A DNA stretch of 64,000 bases from Anaerovorax odorimutans DSM 5092 (GCF_000426305.1 NZ_AUFC01000005.1:124001-188000), one strand, 5' to 3'. Shown: positions 16,115 through 26,927, counted from the stretch's first letter. The notes: generated by a model from the sequence alone, not told the origin. Program-made: numbers and translations.

Positions 16115-17833
16115 TTACATTCTCTCAGGAGCTTCCATGCCAAGTAACTGAAGTCCATTTTTAATCGTCTGCTTAGCGGCATAAGTAAGAATTAATTTTG
16201 CCTTTTTCTCTTCCTCATTATCTACTAAAATATGTTCGTCATGGTAGAATCTATTAAAACTTTGCGCTATATCTACAATATGTCTTGTAATTACAGAAGG
16301 TTCATATTTTTCTGCTGCATCAACTACAACTTGAGGGAATCTATATATTAGCTTCGCCAACTCGTAACCACTATCCACAGTAACGTAATCCATTACAGCT
16401 CCCTGTACATTTTTCAAAGCTTCATCTCCTGAACTTCCTGCATTTCTAAGTATACTTGCAGCTCTTGCATGAGTATATTGAACATAAGGTCCTGTTTCAC
16501 CTTCAAAGTTTAAAATCTTTTCCCATGAGAATACATAATCTTTGATCCTATTATTTGAAAGCTCTTGGAAAATAACAGCACCTATACCAACTTGCTTTGC
16601 TGTAATTTCCAGATTATCCGTATTTACATTTTTTTCTTTAATTATATCTTTAGTCTGTTCTACTGCCCTTGTTAAAACATCTTCTAAAAATACTACTCTG
16701 CCATGTCTTGTTGACATAGTACCTTCATCTAAGCTGACAAGTCCAAATGGGATATGAACACAATCCTTTGCCCAATCCATTCCAAGCAAATCAATTATTT
16801 TAAACCATTGCTGGAAATGCAAATTTTGCTGTGATGCTACTATATATAAATTTTTATAGAAATTATAATGCTCTTTCCTATATACTGCCGCTGCTATATC
16901 TCTCGTAATATATAAAGTAGAGCCATCCTTTTTCATAATCAAAGCCGGAGACAGATTATATTCTTCTAAGTCAACAATTTTTGCACCTTCAGATTCTTTA
17001 AGAAGCTTTTTTTCATTCAGCATATCTACTATTCTTCCCATCTTATCTGAATAAAAACTTTCTCCCGCATAAGAATCAAATTCTATGCCAAGCATGTCAT
17101 ATACTCTGTTAAATTCCTTTAAGCTCTCATCTCTAAACCATTTCCATAATCTGGTTTCTTCTTTTTCGCCATTTTCCAATCTGGTAAATACTGCTCTTGC
17201 CTCATCTTCAAGGCTTGGATCCTTTTCTGCCTCTTCATGGAATTTTACATAATAACTTAATAAAGTCTTGATAGGTTCATTAATTACATCTGTTTCATTT
17301 CCCCATTTTCTATAGGCAACAATCATTTTTCCAAATTGAGTTCCATAGTCCCCAAGATGATTGATTCTAACTGTATCATAACCTAAAAAATCATAGATTT
17401 TATAAATTGAATTACCGATTACTGTGCTTCTGATATGTCCGATATGAAACGGTTTTGCAATATTAGGAGATGAAAATTCAACAATAACCTTTCTGTTTTG
17501 ACCTATATCACTGCTTCCATAAATATCTTTTTCATCTGCAACTGTATTCATAAGATCTTTCATAAAAACTTTACGTGAAAGAAATAAGTTTACATAAGCA
17601 TTTACATTTTCCACTTTTTCAAATAAATCGTATCCTTTTAGATTTTCAGCAATTCCCTGGGCAATCATCGGCGGTGCTTTTTTCAATAATTTTGCAAGCT
17701 TAAAACAGGGAAATGCATAATCTCCCATCTTACTATCTACAGGAATTTCTATCATATCTTTAATTTCTTCTAATGTAAGACCTTCAATATTTTCAAGCAT
17801 CAAAGATGCTATTTTATCCTTATAATCAATCAT
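16115..17833 (-). CDS. argS: Arginyl-tRNA synthetase
   Basis: This 572-aa class I synthetase charges tRNA-Arg. The HIGH motif is at residues 130-133 within AKPFHIGHIRST. The KMSKS position reads MSTRHG, a usual variation in ArgRS. The C-terminal anticodon-binding domain (DALR type, with ELAKLIYRFPQVV) ends in GLQLLGMEAPERM. The ATG at 17833 follows TTGGAGGATAAA; an upstream TTG codon is part of that ribosome site and is not the start. It begins 12 bases after the DUF523 gene, in the same operon. Confidence 0.96.
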   Translation of the reverse strand: MIDYKDKIASLMLENIEGLTLEEIKDMIEIPVDSKMGDYAFPCFKLAKLLKKAPPMIAQGIAENLKGYDLFEKVENVNAYVNLFLSRKVFMKDLMNTVADEKDIYGSSDIGQNRKVIVEFSSPNIAKPFHIGHIRSTVIGNSIYKIYDFLGYDTVRINHLGDYGTQFGKMIVAYRKWGNETDVINEPIKTLLSYYVKFHEEAEKDPSLEDEARAVFTRLENGEKEETRLWKWFRDESLKEFNRVYDMLGIEFDSYAGESFYSDKMGRIVDMLNEKKLLKESEGAKIVDLEEYNLSPALIMKKDGSTLYITRDIAAAVYRKEHYNFYKNLYIVASQQNLHFQQWFKIIDLLGMDWAKDCVHIPFGLVSLDEGTMSTRHGRVVFLEDVLTRAVEQTKDIIKEKNVNTDNLEITAKQVGIGAVIFQELSNNRIKDYVFSWEKILNFEGETGPYVQYTHARAASILRNAGSSGDEALKNVQGAVMDYVTVDSGYELAKLIYRFPQVVVDAAEKYEPSVITRHIVDIAQSFNRFYHDEHILVDNEEEKKAKLILTYAAKQTIKNGLQLLGMEAPERM

Positions 17834-17845
17834 TTTATCCTCCAA

Positions 17846-18292
17846 TTATTCATTTAATGCTTCTTCATCTTTTTCTGAAATAATCTTTATTCCCTTTTCT
17901 TTTAGCATTTCAACAAATAGTCCATCGCCTTTTACAAGCTTACCGCTGAAAGTACCATCATAAATCATTCCGCATCCGCAAGAAGGGCTGTTTGATTTTA
18001 AAATTGCAAGCTTAACTTCTTTATTTTCTTTCTCTGAAAACTCATTAATTTTAAGCATTGTTCTTTCAGAGCCTAAGATAAAAGCATTAGTTACATCATT
18101 GCCTTCTTTATCTAAAACTTTATCTCCCACCCTCTCAGACGGATTTCTTGGAGTAGGCAGATTACCTTCTTCTTCAGGACATACTAAAATACATTTACTC
18201 TTCTCTGATAAATCTTTAACCCAAGCAATTTCATTACTGCCTCCGTTATATCTACACTTTCTGCCTGCTAGGCAAGCACTAATAACATACAT
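17846..18292 (-). CDS. DUF523 family protein
   Basis: The 148-aa protein has the DUF523 signature: ISACLAGRKCRYNGGSN at the start, LVCPEEEGNLPTPRNPSE near 37, and ILKSNSPSCGCGMIYDGTFSG with a Cys cluster near 98-107. The conserved cysteines suggest a metal or cluster site, but the role is unknown. AAGGAG precedes the ATG. It lies directly before argS and after mutS2 on the same strand. The family call is secure. Confidence 0.9.
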   Translation of the reverse strand: MYVISACLAGRKCRYNGGSNEIAWVKDLSEKSKCILVCPEEEGNLPTPRNPSERVGDKVLDKEGNDVTNAFILGSERTMLKINEFSEKENKEVKLAILKSNSPSCGCGMIYDGTFSGKLVKGDGLFVEMLKEKGIKIISEKDEEALNE

Positions 18293-18345
18293 AATATTCT
18301 CCTTACACTTACAATAAAACGTTAAAAATAATATTTAAATATTTA

Positions 18346-20721
18346 TTACTTAAGCTCTACAATGGTAACTCCATCTCCGCCCTCATTGTAAGCACCTTTC
18401 CTGAATTTAGATACATGTTTATGAGCTTTAAACAAGTCATGAAGACCTTGTCTCAATATGCCTTCTCCTCTTCCATGAATTACAGTAACTTCTTTAAGAC
18501 CAGCCATATAAGCATCATCTAAATACTTATCCACGTCCATAACAGCATCATCTAAATATTTACCTCTCACATTTATTGTTGTAGAAATTGATAAGGATTT
18601 GCTTCGATACATGCTTCCATATTTATTACGATTACTGTTTTTTTGGCTTTTAGACTTGTTATTATCTATCTTCATCAAGTTATTTATATTAACGTTAATT
18701 TTCATTAAACCAACCTGAATTTGAAGTTCATTTTTCACATCAGGTAATGATATAACTTCGCCGTTTTGATTTAAGCTAAGTACTTTTACTCTATCTCCTA
18801 CTTTTAATTCATTAGGCTTAATTGGATTTGGATTCTCTTCTATTACAATATGCTCTTTATATTTACCTGAAACTTTTCTTATTTTCTGCCTTGCTTCTTC
18901 ATATTTTCTGTTCCTGTCATTGGAATTCTCATATTTTTGAAGTTCTTTAAGCTCTCTTTGTACTTCATCGGAAAATTCTTTAGCCTCTTTAATCATATCT
19001 CTTGCTTCTTCTTTTGCCTTGCTTATAATTTTCTTTTTATGCTCTTCCAATAAAGTTCTTTGTTTATCCAGTTCTTCCTTTTCTTTTTTCATTTGAATAT
19101 TTAATAAAATAGCTTCATCTCGTTCTGCCTCTGCTTCCAATTTATCTTTTTCTATGGAACTGATAACTTCCTCAAATTGAATGTCGCCTTCCCCGATAAG
19201 ATTTCTTGCATTTTCTATTATATTTTCACTAAGACCTAATTTTTTAGATATCTCAAAAGCATTTGATTTTCCCGGAGTACCTATTGTTAATTTATAAGTG
19301 GGGCTGAGGGTTTCTACATTAAATTCCATAGAAGCATTTTCCACACCATAAGTTGAAAGTGCATACTTTTTTAATTCCGTATAATGAGTAGTTGCAATGG
19401 TCTTAGTTCCCTTTCCATATAAATAATCCAATATTGCAATTGCCAAAGCAGCTCCTTCTGTGGGATCAGTTCCGGCACCTAACTCGTCCAAAAGGACCAA
19501 AGTATTTTCCCCTGAATTATTTACAATGTCTACAATATTATTCATATGGGAAGAAAAGGTTGAAAGGCTTTGTTCTATACTCTGTTCATCACCAATATCT
19601 GCATAAACCTTTTCTAAAACCGGCATTTCACTGCCTGAAGAAGCTGGTATGTGAAGACCACTTTGAGCCATCATAACAAATAGGCCTACCGTCTTTAAAG
19701 TGACCGTTTTTCCTCCAGTATTAGGTCCTGTAATGACCAATGTATCATAATTTTTTCCTATGGCTATATTGATTGGAACTACTTTATCTTTATGAATTAA
19801 AGGATGTCTGCCGGCTTTAATTATTAATCTTCCCTCTGTATTAACTTGAGGTTCTGCCGCTTTTTGTTTAACAGATAACTTTCCTTTAGCAAATATAAAA
19901 TCTAATTTTACTAGGAGTTCTTGATTATTTAATAATTCCTGGGAAACTTCAGCAACATTTGCTGACAACTCTGCAAGAATTCTTTCAATTTCCACCTTTT
20001 CAGCTAATTCCAATTCTCTCAATTCATTATTTAAATTAACAATTGCTTGAGGTTCTATAAATAAGGTAGCGCCTGTAGCTGATTGATCATGTACAATACC
20101 GGAAAACTTACCTCTGTGTTCTTGCTTTACAGGAATTACATATCTGCCTTGTCTTATGGTAACAATAGCATCCTGAAGCATAGTCCTGTTATCTGAAGAG
20201 TTGATAATTTGATTTATTTTAGTTCTTATAGATTCATTCTGTCTTAAAATATTTCTTCTGATGTTTTTAAGTTCAGTACTAGCATTATCTGCCATTTCAT
20301 CTTCAGATATAATACATCTATCTATATTTTCTTCAAGTCTTTTATGAATACATATAATTTCCAAAATTTCTTTTATAATTTTCAAATCTAGCAAATCACT
20401 TTTTAAAAAAGTTACTACCTGCCTTGTAACTTGTAAATTATATAAAATTTCCAAAAGTTGCTTCATAGTTAAGGTGCCACCTTTATCAGCTAAATGAACA
20501 TTATTATTTATATCATAAAAACTGCCTAAGGGTAATGCTCCTTTACGCATAATAACGGAAACCGCCTCAGTGGTTTCCGCTAACATTTCTCTAATTTGGA
20601 ACACGTGAATCGAAGGCTTTAACTCATATATAATATTTTTAGTAATTTGAGAAGCTGCCTCTTTTGACAATTGTTCCTTTATTTTATTGTATTCTAAAAC
20701 TCTATATGCTTTTTGATTCAT
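18346..20721 (-). CDS. mutS2: MutS2 family ATPase/endonuclease
   Basis: The 791-aa protein has the MutS-type ATPase core with Walker A GPNTGGKT near residue 335, LVLLDELGAGTDPTEG as Walker B, and TTHYTELKKYA. A long coiled coil (about 520-630) follows, and a C-terminal Smr nuclease-like domain (HGRGEGILRQGLHDLF). It lacks the mismatch-recognition domain of MutS1. MutS2 acts in suppressing recombination and, in Firmicutes, in splitting collided ribosomes. It is 14 bases downstream of the zapA-like gene. Confidence 0.95.
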   Translation of the reverse strand: MNQKAYRVLEYNKIKEQLSKEAASQITKNIIYELKPSIHVFQIREMLAETTEAVSVIMRKGALPLGSFYDINNNVHLADKGGTLTMKQLLEILYNLQVTRQVVTFLKSDLLDLKIIKEILEIICIHKRLEENIDRCIISEDEMADNASTELKNIRRNILRQNESIRTKINQIINSSDNRTMLQDAIVTIRQGRYVIPVKQEHRGKFSGIVHDQSATGATLFIEPQAIVNLNNELRELELAEKVEIERILAELSANVAEVSQELLNNQELLVKLDFIFAKGKLSVKQKAAEPQVNTEGRLIIKAGRHPLIHKDKVVPINIAIGKNYDTLVITGPNTGGKTVTLKTVGLFVMMAQSGLHIPASSGSEMPVLEKVYADIGDEQSIEQSLSTFSSHMNNIVDIVNNSGENTLVLLDELGAGTDPTEGAALAIAILDYLYGKGTKTIATTHYTELKKYALSTYGVENASMEFNVETLSPTYKLTIGTPGKSNAFEISKKLGLSENIIENARNLIGEGDIQFEEVISSIEKDKLEAEAERDEAILLNIQMKKEKEELDKQRTLLEEHKKKIISKAKEEARDMIKEAKEFSDEVQRELKELQKYENSNDRNRKYEEARQKIRKVSGKYKEHIVIEENPNPIKPNELKVGDRVKVLSLNQNGEVISLPDVKNELQIQVGLMKINVNINNLMKIDNNKSKSQKNSNRNKYGSMYRSKSLSISTTINVRGKYLDDAVMDVDKYLDDAYMAGLKEVTVIHGRGEGILRQGLHDLFKAHKHVSKFRKGAYNEGGDGVTIVELK

Positions 20722-20735
20722 GTGATTTCCTATTT

Positions 20736-21353
20736 TTATTCTTCATTTTTTTTATATCGATCTAATTCTCCTTTAAGTTGTATATTTTCCATCTGTAAAT
20801 CAAAGAAACTGCTTTCAATATCCTTATATTTAGCTTCAAGCTCTTTTAATACTGAAGATGTTGACCTCTTTGTTTCTTCTTCTTCCTTCATTCTATCAGC
20901 CAAATCTTCATTTTTATTCAATAAGGCATTATATTTATCTTCGATTTCTTTATGTTTTAAATTCAATTGATCAATTTCTATAATTTTTTCATTAAAAAGC
21001 TTTTGTAAAGCCTCTTTTTGTTCAATTGTAACTTGTGCATCTTCCTTATACTGAAGAAAGCTTTTTTTAGCTTCTTCCCAAAGCTGCACATAATGTCTGC
21101 TGTCTTTTTCCAATTGTTCATTTTGGCTTTTTAATTCATTAACCGTATCAATACTAGTATAATAATCGTCTGCAATATTTACTGCTGAAAGAACCGCTAA
21201 ATCTGCTGTTGAACCGGTTGGTAATGCTTTAGCGATTTCATGCATCTTTCTATCTACAAAATCAGCTACCTTTATAATATGATCCCTTGTTTTATTTCCA
21301 GCTATAGTATATTCATGTCCATAGATTTTTACGCTTACCTTATTGTTCTCCAT
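20736..21353 (-). CDS. zapA: ZapA-like cell division protein with extended coiled coil
   Basis: Residues 1-90 fit ZapA (KVSVKIYGHEYTIAG, DHIIKVADFVDRKMHEI, DLAVLSAVNIADDYY), which bundles FtsZ filaments. Residues 70-205 are a long Glu/Lys-rich coiled coil. At 205 aa it is roughly twice the usual ZapA length, as in several Clostridia. GGGGG precedes the ATG. It lies between pheT and mutS2, a common Firmicutes order. Confidence 0.87.
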   Translation of the reverse strand: MENNKVSVKIYGHEYTIAGNKTRDHIIKVADFVDRKMHEIAKALPTGSTADLAVLSAVNIADDYYTSIDTVNELKSQNEQLEKDSRHYVQLWEEAKKSFLQYKEDAQVTIEQKEALQKLFNEKIIEIDQLNLKHKEIEDKYNALLNKNEDLADRMKEEEETKRSTSSVLKELEAKYKDIESSFFDLQMENIQLKGELDRYKKNEE

Positions 21354-21373
21354 AGTTTAGCCCCCTTCATTTT

Positions 21374-23779
21374 CTACATATCACGTAAAACTGCATTAAT
21401 TTTGTCTTTTAATGCCGCTAAAACATTATTATGAACTTTAGTAACCTCTTCCTCCGTTAATGTTTTATCCGGTGATCTGTATACTAAGGTAAACGCCACA
21501 CTTTTCATGCCTTCATTGATTGGTTTTCCTCTGTAGACGTCAAATAATGCAACACTCTCAAGTAATTTTTTGCCTTCTTCTTTAATAATATTCTCTATTT
21601 GAGCAACGGTAATTTCTTCTTCTACTATTAAAGCAATATCCCTAGTCATTGATGGATATTTAGGTAATGGAGAATAGAATCTTTCAGTATTAGAATTCTT
21701 CATTACATTATCAAAGGCAAGCTCACAGCAGTATGCTCTTACACCAATGCCATATTTTTCTGTTACATCAGGGTGGATTTCTCCCATAATTCCAAGTTCA
21801 TAATCCTTATATATGATTCTTGCACATCTTCCCGGATGATATACTCCATATTCGCTTTCAGATTCATATGTTGCTCCATGTATTCCAAGTTTTTCTAAAA
21901 GTTCTTCCACCATACCTTTCAGGGTATAAAAGCTTTCAGATTCACCGTAAGCCGCAATAACCATTGAATCATATTCTTCAGGCAAAGGTTGTTGTTCATC
22001 TAAACTTTTAAAGAATGTATTTCCGATTTCAAATGCCCTAACACTTGGAATATTCCTAGAATAATTACGCCCTAGAACTTCCATCATATTAGGGGTTAAA
22101 ATTGTTCTCATAACACTGTTTTCTTCACCCAGCGGATTAATAAGCTTTACAAAGTTTCTCTCCCATGAATCCTCATCAATTCTTACATTATCCACACCTT
22201 TTGGACTTACAAAAGAATATGTCTGAACTTCATTAGCTCCCATGGCAACCATGGAATCTCTAGCCAAATCTTTTAAGGATCTTTCTTTCGATTTTGCTGC
22301 TTCTGCGTTACCTCTTGGAATAGTAACCGGCATTTTATCATAACCATATATTCTGGCAATTTCTTCAATAAAATCAATTTCTTCCTCTAAATCTTGACGA
22401 ATAGTAGGAGGCGTTACCTTTAATATATCACCATCTTGCAATACTTCCATTTCTAAACTTTTAAAAATTTCTTCCATTTGCTTAACATTAAGATTTATTC
22501 CAAGAACACTGTTTACCCTATTTACTCTTACAGATACAGTATGCTTGTCTATTTTATTTGGATAAACATCCACTTTTCCTTTTGCTGCTTTTCCTGCTCC
22601 AAGGATTTCTATCAATTTGCAAACTCTGTCTGCTGCTGTTTCGCATAAGTTAGGATCAATGCCCTTTTCATATCTGGAAGAAGCCTCTGTTCTTAAAGCA
22701 AGTTTCTTAGAAGTTGCTCTTATACTGTCTCCATTAAAGTTAGCAGCTTCTATTAAAATAGAACCTGTATCTTCTTGTATTTCAGAGTTTAATCCACCCA
22801 TGACACCTGCAAGAGCTACTCCCTTTTTTCCATCTTTAATAAGAAGCATATCTTTTGTTAATTTTCTTTCTGAACCGTCAAGAGTAGTAAAGATTTCTCC
22901 TTCTTCTGCTGTATCCACAATAATTTTATTATCTTCTACATTTCTTATATCAAATGCATGTATCGGCTGACCATATTCAAGCATAACATAGTTAGTAATG
23001 TCAACAATGTTATTAATTGGTCTCATTCCTGCATATATGAGTCTCTTCTGCAGCCACCAAGGAGATTGCTCAATCTTTACATCTGTAACAACTCTTGCTA
23101 CGTATCTTCTGCATAGTTCTGAATTTTTTATTTCAACGCTTATATAATCCTCTGCGCTACCTTCTTCTTTTTCACATTTAGTATCAGGATATTTTAGTTC
23201 ACCGTTTAAAGTTGCTGCTGTTTCTCTTGCCATTCCAATCATAGAAAGACAATCAGGTCTGTTTGGTGTTATTTCAAAATCTACTACAGCATTTTTTAAT
23301 TCCAGTGCATCTACTATATCCTGTCCTAATTTATATTCTTTATCAAGAATCCAAATTCCATCTTTATGTGCCACAGGTATAACTTTATCATCAAAACCAA
23401 GTTCACCTGCAGAACAAAGCATGCCATTAGACTCAATACCTCTTAATTTTCCTTTTTTTATACTCTTTCCGCCCGGAAGCTTACTTCCATGTAAAGCCAC
23501 AGGAACATAGGCTCCTACAAAAAGATTTTTGGCACCAGTTACAATCTGAATTGATTCTTCTTCCTTATTAGAAATTTGAATCTTAGTTATAACCAGCTTG
23601 TCTGCATCGGGATGCTTCTCAATTGAAAGCACCTTGCCTACTACAACTTTTTCTATTCCATCACCAAAATATTGAGCGGTTTCAATATTTGAACCTGACA
23701 TAATCATTTTGTCACAGAATTCATCAACACTAACATCTATTTTCGTATATTCTTTTAACCAATTAATAGGTACTAACAT
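21374..23779 (-). CDS. pheT: Phenylalanyl-tRNA synthetase, beta subunit
   Basis: The 801-aa subunit has the expected domain order. An EMAP-like tRNA-binding domain spans about 40-150 (KVLSIEKHPDADKLVITKIQ). The B3/B4 editing domain lies at about 210-380 (TPNRPDCLSMIGMARE precedes it). B5 follows, then the synthetase-like core, and a C-terminal FDX-ACB anticodon-binding domain with YPSMTRDIALIVEEEI. It pairs with PheS to charge tRNA-Phe. AAGGAGG precedes the ATG, 14 bases after pheS. Confidence 0.96.
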   Translation of the reverse strand: MLVPINWLKEYTKIDVSVDEFCDKMIMSGSNIETAQYFGDGIEKVVVGKVLSIEKHPDADKLVITKIQISNKEEESIQIVTGAKNLFVGAYVPVALHGSKLPGGKSIKKGKLRGIESNGMLCSAGELGFDDKVIPVAHKDGIWILDKEYKLGQDIVDALELKNAVVDFEITPNRPDCLSMIGMARETAATLNGELKYPDTKCEKEEGSAEDYISVEIKNSELCRRYVARVVTDVKIEQSPWWLQKRLIYAGMRPINNIVDITNYVMLEYGQPIHAFDIRNVEDNKIIVDTAEEGEIFTTLDGSERKLTKDMLLIKDGKKGVALAGVMGGLNSEIQEDTGSILIEAANFNGDSIRATSKKLALRTEASSRYEKGIDPNLCETAADRVCKLIEILGAGKAAKGKVDVYPNKIDKHTVSVRVNRVNSVLGINLNVKQMEEIFKSLEMEVLQDGDILKVTPPTIRQDLEEEIDFIEEIARIYGYDKMPVTIPRGNAEAAKSKERSLKDLARDSMVAMGANEVQTYSFVSPKGVDNVRIDEDSWERNFVKLINPLGEENSVMRTILTPNMMEVLGRNYSRNIPSVRAFEIGNTFFKSLDEQQPLPEEYDSMVIAAYGESESFYTLKGMVEELLEKLGIHGATYESESEYGVYHPGRCARIIYKDYELGIMGEIHPDVTEKYGIGVRAYCCELAFDNVMKNSNTERFYSPLPKYPSMTRDIALIVEEEITVAQIENIIKEEGKKLLESVALFDVYRGKPINEGMKSVAFTLVYRSPDKTLTEEEVTKVHNNVLAALKDKINAVLRDM

Positions 23780-23793
23780 TCTGGTACACCTCC

Positions 23794-24819
23794 TTATTTA
23801 AACTGCTTAATGAAACGCATATCATTTTCATAAAACAATCTAATGTCATCAACTTCATATTTCAGCATTGCAATTCTTTCTACGCCCATACCAAATGCAA
23901 AACCTGTATATTTCTCTGTATCTACGTTTCCTACTTTTAATACATTTGGGTGTACCATTCCACATCCTAAGATTTCAATCCACCCACTGCCTTTACATAC
24001 TCTGCATCCTGCTCCTCCGCATTTAAAACAAGATACATCCATTTCCGCACTAGGTTCTGTAAAAGGAAAATGATGTGGTCTAAATTTAGTTTTTGTTTTA
24101 GAACCAAACATTTTTTTTGCAAAAGAATCAAGAGTACCTTTAAGATCAGCCATTGTAACTCCTTCATCAACAAGTAATCCTTCTACCTGGTGAAACATAG
24201 GTGAATGAGTTGCATCAGGAGTATCACATCTAAAACATCTTCCCGGAGAAATAACTTTAATCGGTGGTTTTTGTTTCATCAATGTCCTAACCTGCACAGG
24301 TGAGGTCTGAGTTCTTAACAGTGTGTCATCAGTAATATAAAATGTATCGGATAAATCTCTTGATGGATGATTTTTACCAGCATTTAAAGCATCAAAATTA
24401 TTGAAGACTGTCTCTACTTCAGGACCTTCTGCTATGCTGTATCCCATACTCATAAAGACTTTTGAAATTTCATCTATTGTAATAGTAATGGGGTGCTTTG
24501 ATCCCAAACTAATTTTAATACCAGGTTCAGTTACATCAATACGTTCTTCTTTAAATTTAGCAGCTTTTTGACGTTCTTTCATTTCTGTAAATTTTTCATC
24601 AAGAAGAGATTCTATTTCACTTCTTACGGAATTTGCCATTTTACCAAATTCTTTACGTTCTTCAGGACTCATTGAACCCATAGAGCGCAATATCTCTGTA
24701 AGCTTTCCCTTTTTCCCTAAAATTTTTACTCTCAGTTCTTCTGTTTCTCCAACTGAGGAGGCTTTATTTAATTGCTCTTTTGCCTCCTGCAAAATTGTCA
24801 TCAATTGATTATTTTGCAT
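23794..24819 (-). CDS. pheS: Phenylalanyl-tRNA synthetase, alpha subunit
   Basis: The 341-aa class II catalytic subunit has an N-terminal coiled coil (1-100), motif 2 (GRCFRCDTPDATHSPMFHQ) and motif 3 (GFAFGMGVERIAMLKY) near the C-terminus. A zinc-like cysteine stretch, CFKCGGAGCRVCKGSG, is typical of bacterial PheS. The upstream space of 20 bases holds no T-box leader. It is co-transcribed with pheT and probably with the upstream methyltransferase gene. Confidence 0.96.
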   Translation of the reverse strand: MQNNQLMTILQEAKEQLNKASSVGETEELRVKILGKKGKLTEILRSMGSMSPEERKEFGKMANSVRSEIESLLDEKFTEMKERQKAAKFKEERIDVTEPGIKISLGSKHPITITIDEISKVFMSMGYSIAEGPEVETVFNNFDALNAGKNHPSRDLSDTFYITDDTLLRTQTSPVQVRTLMKQKPPIKVISPGRCFRCDTPDATHSPMFHQVEGLLVDEGVTMADLKGTLDSFAKKMFGSKTKTKFRPHHFPFTEPSAEMDVSCFKCGGAGCRVCKGSGWIEILGCGMVHPNVLKVGNVDTEKYTGFAFGMGVERIAMLKYEVDDIRLFYENDMRFIKQFK

Positions 24820-24839
24820 AACCTGTCTCCATTTCTTAT

Positions 24840-25649
24840 TTATTTCCTTACTGATTCATAGATTAAAATCCCTGCTGCTACTGCTGCATTTAATGACTCA
24901 ATAGTACTTTTCATTGGGATTTTAACATTAATATCAGAATTTTTTATAAATTCTTCACATACTCCATTACCTTCATTTCCGATAATGACAGCAACGTTTC
25001 TTGACATATCACATTCATAATAATTTTTTGCATCTTTAAGTGCGGTACATATGACTTTTTTATTATTATTTTTTAATAAATTTATTGCTTGTTCAGGTGA
25101 ATCTATAATCAACATGGGAAGTCTGAAAATTGATCCTGCTGCAGCTCTTACGATTTTAGGAGAAAAAATATCTGCCGTGCCTTTTAATATTAAAGCTCCT
25201 TGATATCCGGCTCCATCTGCTGTTCTTATAATAGTCCCAATGTTTCCAGGATCTTGTAAACGATCTAAAACAATAATGTTCCCATTACTTTTTATTCTAG
25301 ACAAAAAAAATTTTTTTTCATCATATAAAGGTTTTTTAACTATACCTAATACACCTTGAGTTGTTTGTGTATCAGACAAATTATCAAAAATTTTATCATT
25401 TATTGCATATATTTCAATGCCCTTGTTTTCTAATTTATTTTTAAGTTCATTTTTTTCATTGTTTACATTCTCTAATATAAGACTTTTTTTAAAAATTACT
25501 GTTTTTAATGTTTCTGCTTGGTTTAAAGCCTCACCAATTAAATTAGGGCCTTCAATAATATAAAGTCCTGTCTTATCTCTGTATTTTTTTGCTCCCAAGC
25601 GAAATACTTTCTTATATATTTGATTTTCTGTTGAACTAATTATTTTCAT
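24840..25649 (-). CDS. TrmH/SpoU-family RNA 2'-O-methyltransferase
   Basis: The 269-aa protein has an N-terminal substrate-binding domain (YIIEGPNLIGEAL) and a C-terminal SPOUT knot domain with its three motifs: VLDRLQDPGNIGTIIRTADG, VIIGNEGNGVCEEF and KIPMKSTIESLNAAVAAGIL. It transfers a methyl group from SAM to a ribose of rRNA or tRNA; the site is unknown. The start has no strong ribosome site, so the exact N-terminus is less sure. It lies between ftsZ and pheS, as in many Clostridia. Confidence 0.9.
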   Translation of the reverse strand: MKIISSTENQIYKKVFRLGAKKYRDKTGLYIIEGPNLIGEALNQAETLKTVIFKKSLILENVNNEKNELKNKLENKGIEIYAINDKIFDNLSDTQTTQGVLGIVKKPLYDEKKFFLSRIKSNGNIIVLDRLQDPGNIGTIIRTADGAGYQGALILKGTADIFSPKIVRAAAGSIFRLPMLIIDSPEQAINLLKNNNKKVICTALKDAKNYYECDMSRNVAVIIGNEGNGVCEEFIKNSDINVKIPMKSTIESLNAAVAAGILIYESVRK

Positions 25650-25671
25650 ACTACTGTACTCTGACTAATAG

Positions 25672-25697
25672 AAAAAGCCGGTTTATTATACCGGCTT
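25672..25697 (-). terminator. Terminator after ftsZ
   Basis: Minus-strand AAGCCGGT, ATAATAA loop and ACCGGCTT form an 8-bp stem followed by TTTC. It lies 17 bases past the ftsZ stop and closes the division cluster. Confidence 0.85.
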
Positions 25698-25713
25698 ATC
25701 CGTCTCATTTATA

Positions 25714-26853
25714 CTAAAAGTTACCTTTTTTGTCTTTACTAAGGAAAGATGGAATATCAAATTCACCGGTTAATCTTGATTTAAATATATCTTCTGGCGC
25801 TTCTTCTCTTTTTTCCCTTCTTAATATATCTTCTATATCTTCTTCTGTATTAACAGAAGCCTCAGCCTGTTCATTACTTTCAGCGAAAGCTTCTGATGAT
25901 CTATCTTCAAATCCTGTGGCAATAACAGTAATTACAATTTCATCTTTAAGCTCTTCTTTAACCGATGCCCCAAATATTACAATAGCATCATTATCTGCTG
26001 CCTTTTCAATCTGGTCTGCTGCCTCATTAACTTCCAACATTCCTAAATCATATCCACCCATAATATTAAGCAGTATTGCTTTAGCTCCATCTATAGATGT
26101 TTCAAGAAGAGGACTTTCTATCGCAGCTTTTACGGCATCTGTTACTCTACTGTCTCCTGAGCCTCTTCCGACTCCCATATGAGCTATTCCTCTATCACTC
26201 ATTACTGTTTTTACATCTGCAAAGTCAAGATTGATAAGACCAGCCTCCGCAATCAAATCGGAAATACCTTGAACGCCTTGTTTCAAAACTTCATCTGCCA
26301 TTGAAAAAGCTTGAATCATTGACGTATTTTTCTCCGCAATATGTAAAAGTTTATCATTTGGAACTACTACTAGAGAATCAACATACTTTTTTAAAAATTT
26401 GTTGCCAAGTTCTGCATGTTCCCTTCTCTTTTTCCCTTCAAATGTAAAAGGTTTTGTAACAACACCTACTGTAAGAATCCCTAGATCCTTAGCAATCTTA
26501 GCAATGACAGGTGCTGCACCTGTACCGGTACCTCCTCCCATGCCTGCTGTAACAAATACCATATCTGCACCTGATATAAATTTTGTTAAATCATCCAGAT
26601 TTTCTTCTGCTGATTTTTGTCCGATTTCAGGATTTCCTCCTGCACCAAGACCTCTCGTAAGCTTTTCGCCTATCTGAAATTTTGTCTCTGCTTTCGATCC
26701 AGCCAAAGCCTGCTTGTCCGTATTTACGGACATAAATGTAACACCCTTTAAACCTGCATCTATCATTCTGTTGACGGCATTACAACCGCCGCCACCTATT
26801 CCAATTACTTTAATTTGAGCTGTGTTTTGATCGTTTACTTCAAACTGCAACAT
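25714..26853 (-). CDS. ftsZ: Cell division protein FtsZ
   Basis: The 379-aa tubulin homologue has [14 protein letters not shown] at the start, the GTP-binding signature [10 protein letters not shown] near residue 105, and the C-terminal peptide [10 protein letters not shown] that docks partner proteins. It forms the Z ring. The ATG at 26853 follows AGGAGG; an ATG ten codons upstream overlaps that site and is rejected. It is last in the division cluster and followed by a terminator. Confidence 0.97.
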   Translation of the reverse strand: MLQFEVNDQNTAQIKVIGIGGGGCNAVNRMIDAGLKGVTFMSVNTDKQALAGSKAETKFQIGEKLTRGLGAGGNPEIGQKSAEENLDDLTKFISGADMVFVTAGMGGGTGTGAAPVIAKIAKDLGILTVGVVTKPFTFEGKKRREHAELGNKFLKKYVDSLVVVPNDKLLHIAEKNTSMIQAFSMADEVLKQGVQGISDLIAEAGLINLDFADVKTVMSDRGIAHMGVGRGSGDSRVTDAVKAAIESPLLETSIDGAKAILLNIMGGYDLGMLEVNEAADQIEKAADNDAIVIFGASVKEELKDEIVITVIATGFEDRSSEAFAESNEQAEASVNTEEDIEDILRREKREEAPEDIFKSRLTGEFDIPSFLSKDKKGNF

Positions 26854-26927
26854 AGTCCAGCAACCTCCTGTCACCATATTCACATAATAATATAGGTAAT
26901 TATACCATACTTTGTGTTCTTATGCAC

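Noticed and set aside
24820-24839. T-box leader for pheST
   Set aside because: Only 20 bases separate pheS from the upstream gene.
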